This document shows, piece after piece, positions 1 to 7,838 of a DNA stretch of 64,000 nt. The DNA lies in contig JBBDIT010000050.1 in assembly GCA_040880285.1 (NCBI GenBank), forward strand, positions 1 through 64,000, given 5' to 3'. Source of the stretch: JANQJA01 sp040880285 (GTDB taxonomy: Bacteria > Pseudomonadota > Gammaproteobacteria > Pseudomonadales > Azotimanducaceae). The stretch's first letter is position 1, and each line of letters begins with the position of its first letter. Below the pieces are notes generated by a model that worked only from the letters and a program-made list of their open reading frames with translations, was not told the origin of the DNA and searched no databases. The translations under genes were made by a program, and so were the position numbers.

Positions 1-7
1 AGTGGTT

Positions 8-27
8 TTGCCCGGTTGGCCGGGCAA
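8..27. other. GC-rich stem-loop at the left edge
   Basis: An 8-bp perfect stem (TTGCCCGG / CCGGGCAA) closes a 4-nt loop TTGG. It lies 72 nt past the stop codon of the lysR fragment on the - strand. No clear T-run follows on either strand, so it is only a weak terminator candidate for that fragment or for a gene to the left. Confidence 0.3.
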
Positions 28-99
28 TCTATCCCCTATCGCAATACGACCATCTGAATCGCGCGCCCTCCCTGGCGTGAAAGCGATCAGGCGACTGGT

Positions 100-453
100 T
101 TAATCTACCAGACTCCAGAGGGGGCGACCGGCAAAATGTTTCCTGACAAATTCAACGAATAGACGAATCTTGTTGCTCAGGTGACGGTGGCGCGGGTACA
201 ACAGGTAAATGTCGAGTGGCGTCATGGCATAGTCAGGCAGGACGCGTTGAAGCTGTCCCTCCTGGAGTTCACTGCCAACCAAAAAAGTGGGCAGCATGGT
301 GACGCCCTGGCCAAGGAGCTGCCAGTACTGGCCGGATTGCAACAAACCGTAATGCAGGCAGCGGGCACGCTTTAAATCGTCCGGTTGTTCCAGTTTGTGG
401 GAGCGGACGTAGGCAGGAGCCGAAACCGAATTCCTGTTGTTCGAGCTCGAAAG
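100..453 (-). pseudogene. LysR-family regulator, C-terminal remnant without a 5' end
   Basis: The - strand frame encodes the last part of a LysR effector-binding domain. The segment SAPAYVRSH, the stretch DDLKRARCLHYG and a following SGQYWQLL are typical of the second half of LysR proteins, and the frame ends at a stop at 100-102. A complete LysR has about 300 residues and an N-terminal helix-turn-helix. Here only about 115 residues are recognisable. Upstream the frame stays open to a stop at 511-513, but it contains no ATG or GTG; the only TTG is internal at 343-345. The LysR-like sequence fades at about 450, just where the ribosome binding site of the divergent nitroreductase lies. I infer a truncated remnant of a divergently transcribed regulator, or a chimeric assembly join. 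Family identity is clear; its exact 5' limit is not. Confidence 0.65.
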
Positions 454-468
454 GGAAGGAGACAGTTG

Positions 469-1071
469 ATGAGTACAGTTAACCTGAATGCCAGTGGCCG
501 CCGGAGTGCGTCAGACGATCGTGTCGACTCACTGTTTACCGCACGCTGGTCACCACGCGCCATGACTGGCGAGCCTTTGCTGGAGGATGAACTAGCGCCC
601 TTGTTTGAGGCTGCGCGTTGGGCACCTTCGAGTATGAATGCCCAGCCCTGGCGCTTTGTGTATGCGAGTAAAGGCGACAAACACTGGCAAACGTTTTATG
701 ACCTGATGGCCGAAGGCAACCAAAAATGGGCGGTCAATGCCGGTGCGCTGTTGGTCGTTGCTTCCAGTCGAAAGATGGGAGAGCGAGATTCAGTCACTCA
801 CAGTTTTGACACGGGTGCCGCGTGGATGAGCCTTGCACTGCAGGCACACAAGAGTGGATTGGTTGCCCACGGCATGCAGGGCTTCGATTATGAGGCGGCC
901 GCGCGTGCGCTTCACATACCGGCTACCTTTCGCGTCGAGGCAATGATTGCGCTTGGAAAACCCGGCGACGTGGATACCCTGCCGGAAGGCTACGGCGAAC
1001 GGGAGAAACCTTCAGATCGAAAACCGCTGAACGAAATCGTGTTCCACGGGACGCTGGCTGCACCTGCCTGA
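469..1071 (+). CDS. Nitroreductase family protein (FMN-dependent)
   Basis: This 200-residue protein has the nitroreductase fold pattern: an N-terminal SLFTARWSPRAM segment, the FMN-contacting motif EAARWAPSSMNAQPWRF near residue 50, and a C-terminal ALGKPGD strand followed by a basic tail. Such proteins use FMN and NAD(P)H to reduce nitro-compounds, quinones or other electrophiles; the natural substrate cannot be read from sequence. The frame extends further upstream, but the ATG at 469 follows GGAAGGAG by about 7 nt and is the likely start. The gene is divergent from the lysR remnant, an arrangement typical of a regulator and its target, although the regulator is now broken. Confidence 0.85.
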   Translation: MSTVNLNASGRRSASDDRVDSLFTARWSPRAMTGEPLLEDELAPLFEAARWAPSSMNAQPWRFVYASKGDKHWQTFYDLMAEGNQKWAVNAGALLVVASSRKMGERDSVTHSFDTGAAWMSLALQAHKSGLVAHGMQGFDYEAAARALHIPATFRVEAMIALGKPGDVDTLPEGYGEREKPSDRKPLNEIVFHGTLAAPA

Positions 1072-1157
1072 CTTGCATCAAGGGAGTACAACCCAGGACC
1101 ATTTTTTGTGGCCAACTTCAGGTAGGTTTGGCGTAGGTGTACTCTATACCCGGTATA

Positions 1158-1257
1158 NNNNNNNNNNNNNNNNNNNNNNNNNNNNNNNNNNNNNNNNNNN
1201 NNNNNNNNNNNNNNNNNNNNNNNNNNNNNNNNNNNNNNNNNNNNNNNNNNNNNNNNN
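1158..1257. other. Assembly gap (100 N)
   Basis: A run of exactly 100 N. It removes the start of purT. The missing PurT N-terminus needs roughly 345 nt, while only 86 nt lie between the nitroreductase stop and the gap, so the run is a placeholder and not a measured distance. Confidence 0.98.
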
Positions 1258-2115
1258 CTTACCATGAACCGGGAGGGGATCAGGCGCCTTGCGGCGGAAG
1301 AACTGGGGCTTGCGACGTCGGCCTATGTATTTGCCGACACTGAAGAGCAGTATCGGGCGGCAGTCGAGAAGGTGGGCTTGCCGTGTGTTGTCAAACCCGT
1401 CATGTCGTCATCCGGTAAGGGCCAGTCCCTGGTCAGCACGATCGATGACGTCACCCATGCCTGGGCCCACGCCCAGGGAGGCGGGCGTGGTGGTGCGGGC
1501 CGCGTGATTGTGGAGGGGTTTGTGACTTTTGACTACGAAATCACACTATTGACCGTACGTCACAAGGACGGCGTTTCCTTTTGTGAGCCGATCGGACACC
1601 GGCAGGTCGATGGTGATTACAGGGAGTCGTGGCAGCCGCAACCCATGGGTGAGCTAGCGCTTGCGTCGGCCCGGGATATGGCACGAAGGATTACAGACGC
1701 ACTGGGCGGGTTCGGAATTTTCGGGGTGGAACTGTTCGTCAAAGGTGAGGAGGTCATATTCAGTGAGGTTTCTCCGCGGCCACACGACACGGGCATGGTG
1801 ACGATGATCTCCCAGGACCTGTCGGAGTTTGCTTTGCATGTCAGGGCGATACTGGGTCTACCAATCCCGGTGATTCGCCAGCTGGGCCCGGCCGCATCTG
1901 CAGTAGTTCTGGCAGAAGGTGAATCGAAGCGCATTACCTATAAAAACATCGACAAGGCGTTGCAGGCGCCTGATACTCAGTTACGGCTATTTGGTAAACC
2001 GGAAGTTTCAGGCCATCGCCGCATGGGCGTGGTCCTGGCACTCGGTTCCGACATTGAAGAGGCGAGGCGCAAGGCCGGTGCGGCTTCCCGTTGTATCCAG
2101 GTGGAATGCGATTAG
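1258..2115 (+). CDS. purT: Formate-dependent phosphoribosylglycinamide formyltransferase (GAR transformylase 2), 5' truncated
   Basis: PurT catalyses ATP- and formate-dependent formylation of GAR in purine synthesis. It is an ATP-grasp enzyme that works in the cytoplasm without folate. The frame is open from the gap edge (Leu-Thr-Met-Asn-Arg-Glu-Gly), matching the interior of the family. It contains the ATP-grasp loop KPVMSSSGKGQS, the segment GHRQVDGDYRESWQPQ, and the Mg/ATP site FSEVSPRPHDTGMVTMISQ. About 285 of roughly 400 residues are present; the first ~115, including the N-terminal GAR-binding domain, fall in the gap. The ATG at 1264 is internal and not a start. The 3' end overlaps the next gene by 10 nt, suggesting translational coupling. 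Confidence 0.95.
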   Translation, partial: LTMNREGIRRLAAEELGLATSAYVFADTEEQYRAAVEKVGLPCVVKPVMSSSGKGQSLVSTIDDVTHAWAHAQGGGRGGAGRVIVEGFVTFDYEITLLTVRHKDGVSFCEPIGHRQVDGDYRESWQPQPMGELALASARDMARRITDALGGFGIFGVELFVKGEEVIFSEVSPRPHDTGMVTMISQDLSEFALHVRAILGLPIPVIRQLGPAASAVVLAEGESKRITYKNIDKALQAPDTQLRLFGKPEVSGHRRMGVVLALGSDIEEARRKAGAASRCIQVECD

Positions 2116-2495
2116 TGAAATGTCTAACCAGTGGTTGGTTCCTTGTAATGGTCTCTTTTTTGGCGGCCCTGACACCCGCTGTTTTTGCCGCAGAAGCGCA
2201 GGAAGTAGTGATTGCAAGTTATTTAAAGAACTTCGCGAAGGAAAACAACATTGAGATCGAAGGGGTTGAGCGTCTCGGCCGCGATACGTTCCGGCCACCA
2301 GCAAACCAAAAGAGTGTCGACAAGACGCTCCGACGTGCCCTTGCCCGATACAATACCATCGAGTACCGCGGAGAGCGGGGCATTGTTCGCGTGATGATTC
2401 TTGGCCGGAAGGGTTCCACAATTGGTGCCATGCCTGACGATGTACCCTTTGAGGAACCCGCGCAAGAATCGGCACAAAAACCAGAAAGCGAGTAG
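2106..2495 (+). CDS. Small exported protein, STN-like, unknown function
   Basis: A 129-residue protein starting with MRLVKCLTSG and a hydrophobic segment that ends near VFAAEA, a probable Sec signal peptide. The mature part has the feel of an STN-type domain, the short alpha/beta module of secretins and TonB receptors: YLKNFAKENNIEIEG, then DKTLRRALARYNTIEYR, then a strand ending VRVMILGR. A Glu/Pro/Gln-rich tail follows. The ATG at 2106 was chosen over the upstream in-frame start at 2091 because it gives a clean signal peptide. It overlaps the end of purT by 10 nt, so the two are probably cotranscribed although no functional link is obvious. Its stop abuts the ppc stop with no intervening base. 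The STN assignment is an inference from pattern only. Confidence 0.7.
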   Translation: MRLVKCLTSGWFLVMVSFLAALTPAVFAAEAQEVVIASYLKNFAKENNIEIEGVERLGRDTFRPPANQKSVDKTLRRALARYNTIEYRGERGIVRVMILGRKGSTIGAMPDDVPFEEPAQESAQKPESE

Positions 2496-5126
2496 CTAAC
2501 CGGTGTTGCGCATGCTGGCGGCGATGCCGGCAATCGTAACCAACAGCGCCTTGTTGACATCGTCATTGTCAATTTCCGATTCACGGCTGCGTTTCAGCAG
2601 TTCGATCTGAAGAAACTGCAGAGGATCGGTGTAGGTATGGCGCAGTTCCAGCGAGCGCCTGATCTCTGGGCGCTTCTCCAACAGTTCTTTCTGGTCCTTT
2701 AGCGAATTTACGATTTCGATCAGGTTTGTCATTCGGCGTGGAAAGCGTTCAGCGAATTCGAGCAGGGAAGTTTCGACCAGCGCCTTGTCATATTCTGAGG
2801 CAATATCTGCATCTGCCTTGCTCAATACCATTTCAAGCATGTCCAATTGGGTCCGGAAAAATGGCCACTCGGCGGTCATTTCCTTAAGGACATAGAGTTC
2901 CTTGCCTGACAGGCACTCGGCAAACGCCGCATCAGTACCGAGCCAGGCGGGTAACATCAGCCTCTTCTGTGTCCAGGCGAACACCCAGGGAATCGCACGC
3001 AGTTCCTCGATGGTTCGATCTTGCTCACCGGAACTGGAACGTCGCGCAGGACGACTACCGAGCGCCAGGTTGGCAAGTTCGCGCTCGGGCGTTCCCTGGG
3101 TAAAGTAATCGACAAAACAGGGATCGTCCCGTACCACTTCACGATAACTTTGCCGTGCGACCTCTGATAAACGGTCCATTAACCTCCGCCAGTTCTCCCT
3201 CGGCGCGGCAGGCGGGATCAGGCTGGCTTCTATGGTGGCACTGAGGACCAGGTCAATGTTGTTGAGTGCCAGGGCCTCGGAACCATACTTGAATCGAATC
3301 ATTTCGCCTTGTTCGGTCACCCGCATACTGCGCTTCACGGAGCCAGGTGGTTGCGACAGGATCGCCGCCCGTGCGGGCCCGCCGCCACGTCCTGGCGCAC
3401 CGCCTCGACCGTGAAACAAGGTGAGTTGGACGTCGTATTTTTCTGAAATGGTGACCAGATCCTCCTGGGCACGATACTGTGCCCAGGCGGCAGCCATTTG
3501 CCCGGCATCTTTGGCAGAGTCTGAATACCCGATCATGACTTGTTGGTAACCGGTGATGTAGTTGGTATACCAGGGGATGCGAAGTAGCCGCTCCAGTGTC
3601 CAGGCGGCGTTCTCCAGATCATCAAGGGTTTCAAATAGCGGCACCACTGGGAGGGGATCTTGCAGTCCGCACTTTTTCAATAGCAGGACCACCGCCAGGA
3701 CGTCCGACGGGTTTTTGGCCATTGAAATAACATAGCTGGAAATGCCCTCGGCGTCGGTATCGGCGATAAGGCGGAAGGTGGCCAGCGTCTCCGCGACTTC
3801 CGCGTCGGGCTCAAAGTGGTCGGGGATTAACGGGCGCTTGCTTTCCAGTTCCTGCACCAGGAAGTCCTGTCTCGCCTTTTCTGACCACTCAATGTAGCTG
3901 CCGAGGTCAAGGTAGCTGGTAAGGGCATCCATGGCTGCTTCGTGTTTATCTGCGCTCTGTCGAATATCGAGGTCTACCAGCGTGACACCAAAGGTTGTAA
4001 TGCGGATCAGTGTTTTTTTCAGCAGTCCCTCTGCAATGATTCCCATGCCGCATTCGTGCAGAGACCGGTAACAGGCTTCCAAAGGGGTGAAAAGGTCGGC
4101 GGGCTTCAGAATTAAATCCGGAGTGGAAGGATTGAAAGTTGTGGACCATTGTCGCGTCGCTGTCAATCGTTCCCGCAGGGCGCGCAGCAAATGTCGGTAA
4201 GGCTCATGGGATTCAACACCGACAAGCGCCCTGACTTCATCGGTGCATGCAGTCATTGAGAGTTGCGCCAGCAGGTCTTCTATGTCTCTTAGATACAGGT
4301 CTGCGGCCATCCAGCGTGCGAGGCGAATTACTTCATCGGTCACTTCTGCGGTGACGTTGGGATTTCCATCACGGTCGCCACCCATCCAGGAAGCGACCGT
4401 AACAGGGGTCGCCGTCAGCGGTAGCGGCTTACCGGTATATTGCTGTGACAGTAAATCGAGTCCTTCCCAGACCCGGGGGATCGCCGACCAGAAGGAATGT
4501 TCGATAACCGCATAACCCCATTTGGCTTCATCCTGCGGAGTCGGTCGCTCGGTCCTGATCTCGTCTGTATACCAGACTTCCGCGATGAGACGTTCGAGTT
4601 CACGACGATCGCCGGCGAGAAGCGGTTCATCCTCGTTGACGCTTTCCAATTGTGTCGCGATCCGATTATATTTCTGGATAAGCGTACGACGGGTGATTTC
4701 AGTCGGATGGGCTGTCAGCACCAGTTCGCAGTGCATATTGGTAATGGTTTCGAACAGTAATTGCCGGTCGGCGTTGCCGGATGTAAGGACGCGGTCAAAC
4801 AGATCCGACAAGTGTGAAACTTCCGGGAACGGCGCATTGCGTTCGGCTGTTGTTTCGGCTTGCTCCGCGATGTTGGCGAGGTTCAGGAATTGATTAAAGG
4901 CGCGGGCGACCGAGACCAGATAGTCATCATCGAGTGACTTTAACAGCTCGTGCAGCGGATTGTGGCTGGTCTGGCCCTGGTGTTTTCGACGGGACTTGGC
5001 CAGTAACCTGATTTCTTCGACCTTATCGAGAAACTCCTGGCCATTCTGGTCCGTCATGGTTTCGCCAAGCAATTCGCCGAGTACCCGGACCCTGTGCCTC
5101 AGCCTTTTTGAAATGATCTCTTCCAT
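2496..5126 (-). CDS. ppc: Phosphoenolpyruvate carboxylase
   Basis: Ppc carboxylates PEP with bicarbonate to give oxaloacetate, replenishing the TCA cycle. The 876-residue length is normal for bacterial Ppc. Visible signatures are the catalytic His140 in LVLTAHPTE, the MGGDRDGNP motif, the MIGYSDSAKDAG motif, the glycine-rich loop FHGRGGAPGRGGGP, and the conserved C-terminal RNTG that completes the active site. An in-frame GTG lies 33 nt upstream at 5159, but the ATG at 5126 fits family N-termini better. The GTG also sits inside the -10 element of a plausible promoter (5156-5183), so it may not be in the transcript. The gene is monocistronic and tail-to-tail with the small exported protein. 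Confidence 0.97.
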   Translation of the reverse strand: MEEIISKRLRHRVRVLGELLGETMTDQNGQEFLDKVEEIRLLAKSRRKHQGQTSHNPLHELLKSLDDDYLVSVARAFNQFLNLANIAEQAETTAERNAPFPEVSHLSDLFDRVLTSGNADRQLLFETITNMHCELVLTAHPTEITRRTLIQKYNRIATQLESVNEDEPLLAGDRRELERLIAEVWYTDEIRTERPTPQDEAKWGYAVIEHSFWSAIPRVWEGLDLLSQQYTGKPLPLTATPVTVASWMGGDRDGNPNVTAEVTDEVIRLARWMAADLYLRDIEDLLAQLSMTACTDEVRALVGVESHEPYRHLLRALRERLTATRQWSTTFNPSTPDLILKPADLFTPLEACYRSLHECGMGIIAEGLLKKTLIRITTFGVTLVDLDIRQSADKHEAAMDALTSYLDLGSYIEWSEKARQDFLVQELESKRPLIPDHFEPDAEVAETLATFRLIADTDAEGISSYVISMAKNPSDVLAVVLLLKKCGLQDPLPVVPLFETLDDLENAAWTLERLLRIPWYTNYITGYQQVMIGYSDSAKDAGQMAAAWAQYRAQEDLVTISEKYDVQLTLFHGRGGAPGRGGGPARAAILSQPPGSVKRSMRVTEQGEMIRFKYGSEALALNNIDLVLSATIEASLIPPAAPRENWRRLMDRLSEVARQSYREVVRDDPCFVDYFTQGTPERELANLALGSRPARRSSSGEQDRTIEELRAIPWVFAWTQKRLMLPAWLGTDAAFAECLSGKELYVLKEMTAEWPFFRTQLDMLEMVLSKADADIASEYDKALVETSLLEFAERFPRRMTNLIEIVNSLKDQKELLEKRPEIRRSLELRHTYTDPLQFLQIELLKRSRESEIDNDDVNKALLVTIAGIAASMRNTG

Positions 5127-5155
5127 TATTGGAGCCCAGCCGTTGCTGCAACCCA

Positions 5156-5183
5156 ACACTACCCTTTAGATTGTGGATGTCAA
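5156..5183 (-). promoter_or_regulatory. Candidate sigma-70 promoter of ppc
   Basis: On the - strand a perfect -35 TTGACA (5183-5178) is followed after 16 nt by a weak -10 TAGTGT (5161-5156). The predicted transcript would begin near 5149, about 23 nt before the ATG at 5126. Prediction by eye only. Confidence 0.45.
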
Positions 5184-5298
5184 TTTATTGGCTGTTACCT
5201 GACGCGCGTTTTCGCCTGGGTCGCGGGCTGGGTGGGGAGCGGCCAGCCTTCAGTTCGAACTCTCTCGGCAAGACCTCACGAACCTGGTCAGGGGTTTC

Positions 5299-5706
5299 CT
5301 AGGCCTTTTTGCCGGCCCCACGAACCAGGAATACAAAGTCCCTGAAAATATCCATCAAGGTTTCATACTTGTAATCAGTGAACTCACCTGCATCGAAATA
5401 CATGCCGTGTTCATCACAAGCCTCATATTGGATATGCTTTTGCACTGGATCCGCTAGTTCCTGCATTTTCTTGCCACATCTTGGGCAATTAATGTCGCGG
5501 ATCTCATTTTGTCGTTTGCCAACTTCGGGGTCGCCACTGTCGACATATTCTGACATCCACTTTTCACGGAGCGCTTCTGCCTCGCCCATGTCAAACCAGA
5601 TGCCATGACATCCAGTACAGCGGTCGACAGTAACACCGCCGCCTAAGGTGCTGAGGGTTTTTTCTTCCATCGTTGAGTTACATTTTGGGCATTGCATAGA
5701 TTGCAT
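5299..5706 (-). CDS. TFIIB-type zinc-ribbon protein (paralogue of 58157-58540)
   Basis: This 135-residue protein has two zinc-ribbon units. The first is CPKC near the N-terminus with CTGCHGIWFDMGE about 25 residues later; the second is CPRCGKKM with CDEHGMYFDAGEF. This matches the bacterial zf-TFIIB family, whose biochemical role is poorly known. An amphipathic tail ending in RGAGKKA follows. The ATG at 5706 has GGAG six bases upstream. It stands alone between ppc and pyroglutamyl-peptidase on the same strand. A second copy with the same CPKC..C.CHG.(W/Y)FD plan occurs at 58157-58540. In the second unit the third Cys is followed by DEH rather than a fourth Cys, so that site may be incomplete or use His. 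Confidence 0.8.
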   Translation of the reverse strand: MQSMQCPKCNSTMEEKTLSTLGGGVTVDRCTGCHGIWFDMGEAEALREKWMSEYVDSGDPEVGKRQNEIRDINCPRCGKKMQELADPVQKHIQYEACDEHGMYFDAGEFTDYKYETLMDIFRDFVFLVRGAGKKA

Positions 5707-5749
5707 AAATAGCTCCGAGAATATTCTTATTATTAATTGGCATTATCCA

Positions 5750-6361
5750 TTATTCATGGGCGCAGTGGTGAATTTTTCGAATCGACCTAATGAGTACCCG
5801 GGCAAAGTCAGATAGTAACTCTTCATTGCAGATTGCGTCGATACCCTGGTAGTGGAGCCGGGTCCCGTAGGGTGGTAAGTGTACAAACGCGACAGTCTTG
5901 AGCGCCTGGTTCCTTAACTTTAGTAGTTCCAGTGTATAAAGCGTCTCCTCGCACAGGAATCCACCGGCGTCGCCGGATATCCGCACCGGAAACCCGGCTT
6001 CGAGGAGTTCAGGTAAGAGTGCGCCTGCGTCAAGAGTTGCCTTTAGCTCGGCAGGACCTTCACTGGATATCGGTATACCGGACGGCTGCTTGCCGTTATT
6101 GTCAGCTCTTTCTTTACGCGTATTTTTAGCCACCGTTTCGATGTCAAACCAACCCTCGCGCCCCTCGCCAAGGCTGACGATCATCTCCGGGCAGGCGGCG
6201 GAGCAGGCGGCTTCCAGTCGTTTCTGCGGTTCGCCCCAGACGACTGGAAGCCTGAGTGTAAGGCACTCTGGCATTTTCGTTAACGCCTGGGCGGCGATCC
6301 ACGAGGCATTGACCTTGCGTCCATCGAAGGGCGTGAATCCGGTAACCAATAATTTCGACAT
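5750..6361 (-). CDS. pcp: Pyroglutamyl-peptidase I (peptidase family C15)
   Basis: A cytoplasmic cysteine peptidase that removes N-terminal pyroglutamate from peptides. The 203-residue protein has the family start MSKLLVTGFTPFDG, the Glu of the catalytic triad in FDIETVAKN (Glu75), the nucleophile in DAGGFLCEETLY (Cys137), and the His in FVHLPPYG (His161). The frame extends 57 nt upstream, but the ATG at 6361 starts directly with the conserved N-terminus. It is divergent from the MFS gene at 6474 and shares a short intergenic region with it; a TATACT box at 6438-6443 could belong to the + strand promoter. The Gly-Glu-Gly-Arg segment before the catalytic Glu departs slightly from the usual GxAxGR, but the triad looks intact. 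Confidence 0.9.
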   Translation of the reverse strand: MSKLLVTGFTPFDGRKVNASWIAAQALTKMPECLTLRLPVVWGEPQKRLEAACSAACPEMIVSLGEGREGWFDIETVAKNTRKERADNNGKQPSGIPISSEGPAELKATLDAGALLPELLEAGFPVRISGDAGGFLCEETLYTLELLKLRNQALKTVAFVHLPPYGTRLHYQGIDAICNEELLSDFARVLIRSIRKIHHCAHE

Positions 6362-6473
6362 GTCTTGATGGCAGCAAAGGGTAGGGGGCAAATCAACGGC
6401 TCTACAGTAGCGGGCCACGAGCGCGGGATCAAGCTGGTATACTCGGCAACTTTAGCCGTCACATGCTGCTTTA

Positions 6474-7835
6474 ATGACACAACTCTCTGGTCGTCCACCT
6501 GGTCAATCGCCGCAAGGAGATGGGGCCCATCCCGGTATTTTCTTCACCCGCGGTATGTTTGCGTCGCTGGGTAATCGCGATTTTCGTTATTTGTGGATCG
6601 GTAGTCTGGGCGCGCAGTTTGCCATGCAGATGCAGATGGTCGCCCGGGGCTGGCTAATTTATGCGATGACCAACTCTCCCTTGATGTTGACCTGGGTGCT
6701 GTTGTCCTTTGCGATACCGTCATTTCTGTTTTCATTGTTCGGTGGTGTTATTGCTGATCGCTTTCAGAAGAAGCGGGTGATGATGATCTCCCAACTACTT
6801 AATTGTGCCGCGACAGTAATCATGGCCACTATCGTAATTCGTGGTGATGTAACCTTCATGCACTTTATCTACTTCGGGTTGTTCAACGGTACGATTCTTT
6901 CACTGAGCATGCCGTCCAGGCAATCGGTGATTCCCGAAATTGTTGGCGAAGCGTCGCTATTCAATGCCATGGCGTTGTCGACAGCCAGTATGAATCTGTC
7001 CCGGGTGTGTGGCCCGGCGGTTGCAGGCGGTATAATTGCACTGGTCGCCCAGGGTGATACAAGCAGTACGTTTGGTGTCGGCATCGTCTATTACATTATT
7101 TCGTTTTTGTACCTGCTATCTGTACTCACACTTGCGGCGCTCAAATACCAGGGCAACTCAATTTTGACCGAGAAAAACAGCGTCTTTCATGATATCCGTG
7201 AAGGCTTCGCCTATATGTGGGCATCGCCACTTATCCTCGGGTTGCTGCTCATGTCCTTTTTGCCAATGTTATTCGGTATGCCAATCCAGTTCCTGATGCC
7301 TGCATTCAACCACGACATCTTAAACGGTGGTCCGGATGATCTCGGATTGCTCATGGCCGCTAATGGCGTCGGCGCCTTGTTCGGCAGCCTCGTGTTGGCA
7401 CGCCTTGGTGACTTGCGAAAAAAGGGCCTGTGGCTACTGTTTATCTCCATCGTCTGGGCCGCTTTTATGGCGGCTTTCGCGCTGACCACGAATATGGTGC
7501 TGTCGCTGCCAATGGTTGCGCTGGTGGGATTATGCAGTTCCATGTATATGGCGATGAATATGAGCCTTGTGCAGCTGGCGGTTTCACCCCACATGCGTGG
7601 GAGGGTCAACAGTATTATGATGATGACATTTGGTTTGATGCCTGTCGGCGTCATTCCGGTGGGATTTATTGCTGAGCATTTCGGCATTGATACTGCGCTT
7701 TGGATCAGCGCAATCGCGCTTGCGCTTGTCACTGTTTTATTGGGAGTATTCATCCCTGCGATTCGAAAAATTGACCAAGGCTACAGCCATCAATCCAATC
7801 CCGATTACATACCACCTATAAATAAAACGGAGTAA
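6474..7835 (+). CDS. Major facilitator superfamily transporter (MFS_3/EntS-like)
   Basis: A 453-residue polytopic inner-membrane protein with about a dozen hydrophobic segments. After a hydrophilic N-terminal extension of some 25 residues, the transmembrane part begins FASLGNRDFRYLWIGSLGAQFAMQMQ. This resembles the MFS_3 branch that includes the enterobactin exporter EntS. The loop GGVIADRFQKKRVMM between helices 2 and 3 is the MFS signature. The substrate cannot be predicted. The stop is followed after 3 nt by the zinc alcohol dehydrogenase, so the two probably form an operon. Confidence 0.85.
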   Translation: MTQLSGRPPGQSPQGDGAHPGIFFTRGMFASLGNRDFRYLWIGSLGAQFAMQMQMVARGWLIYAMTNSPLMLTWVLLSFAIPSFLFSLFGGVIADRFQKKRVMMISQLLNCAATVIMATIVIRGDVTFMHFIYFGLFNGTILSLSMPSRQSVIPEIVGEASLFNAMALSTASMNLSRVCGPAVAGGIIALVAQGDTSSTFGVGIVYYIISFLYLLSVLTLAALKYQGNSILTEKNSVFHDIREGFAYMWASPLILGLLLMSFLPMLFGMPIQFLMPAFNHDILNGGPDDLGLLMAANGVGALFGSLVLARLGDLRKKGLWLLFISIVWAAFMAAFALTTNMVLSLPMVALVGLCSSMYMAMNMSLVQLAVSPHMRGRVNSIMMMTFGLMPVGVIPVGFIAEHFGIDTALWISAIALALVTVLLGVFIPAIRKIDQGYSHQSNPDYIPPINKTE

Positions 7836-7838
7836 AAC

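Noticed and set aside
385..468. Upstream extension of the nitroreductase frame
   Set aside because: The ATG at 469 has a strong ribosome site and starts the conserved family N-terminus; the upstream residues overlap the lysR remnant.
7211..7753. Long - strand open frame inside the MFS transporter gene
   Set aside because: Antisense to a conserved transporter; its Thr/Ser/Pro/Ile-rich composition is typical of a shadow frame.
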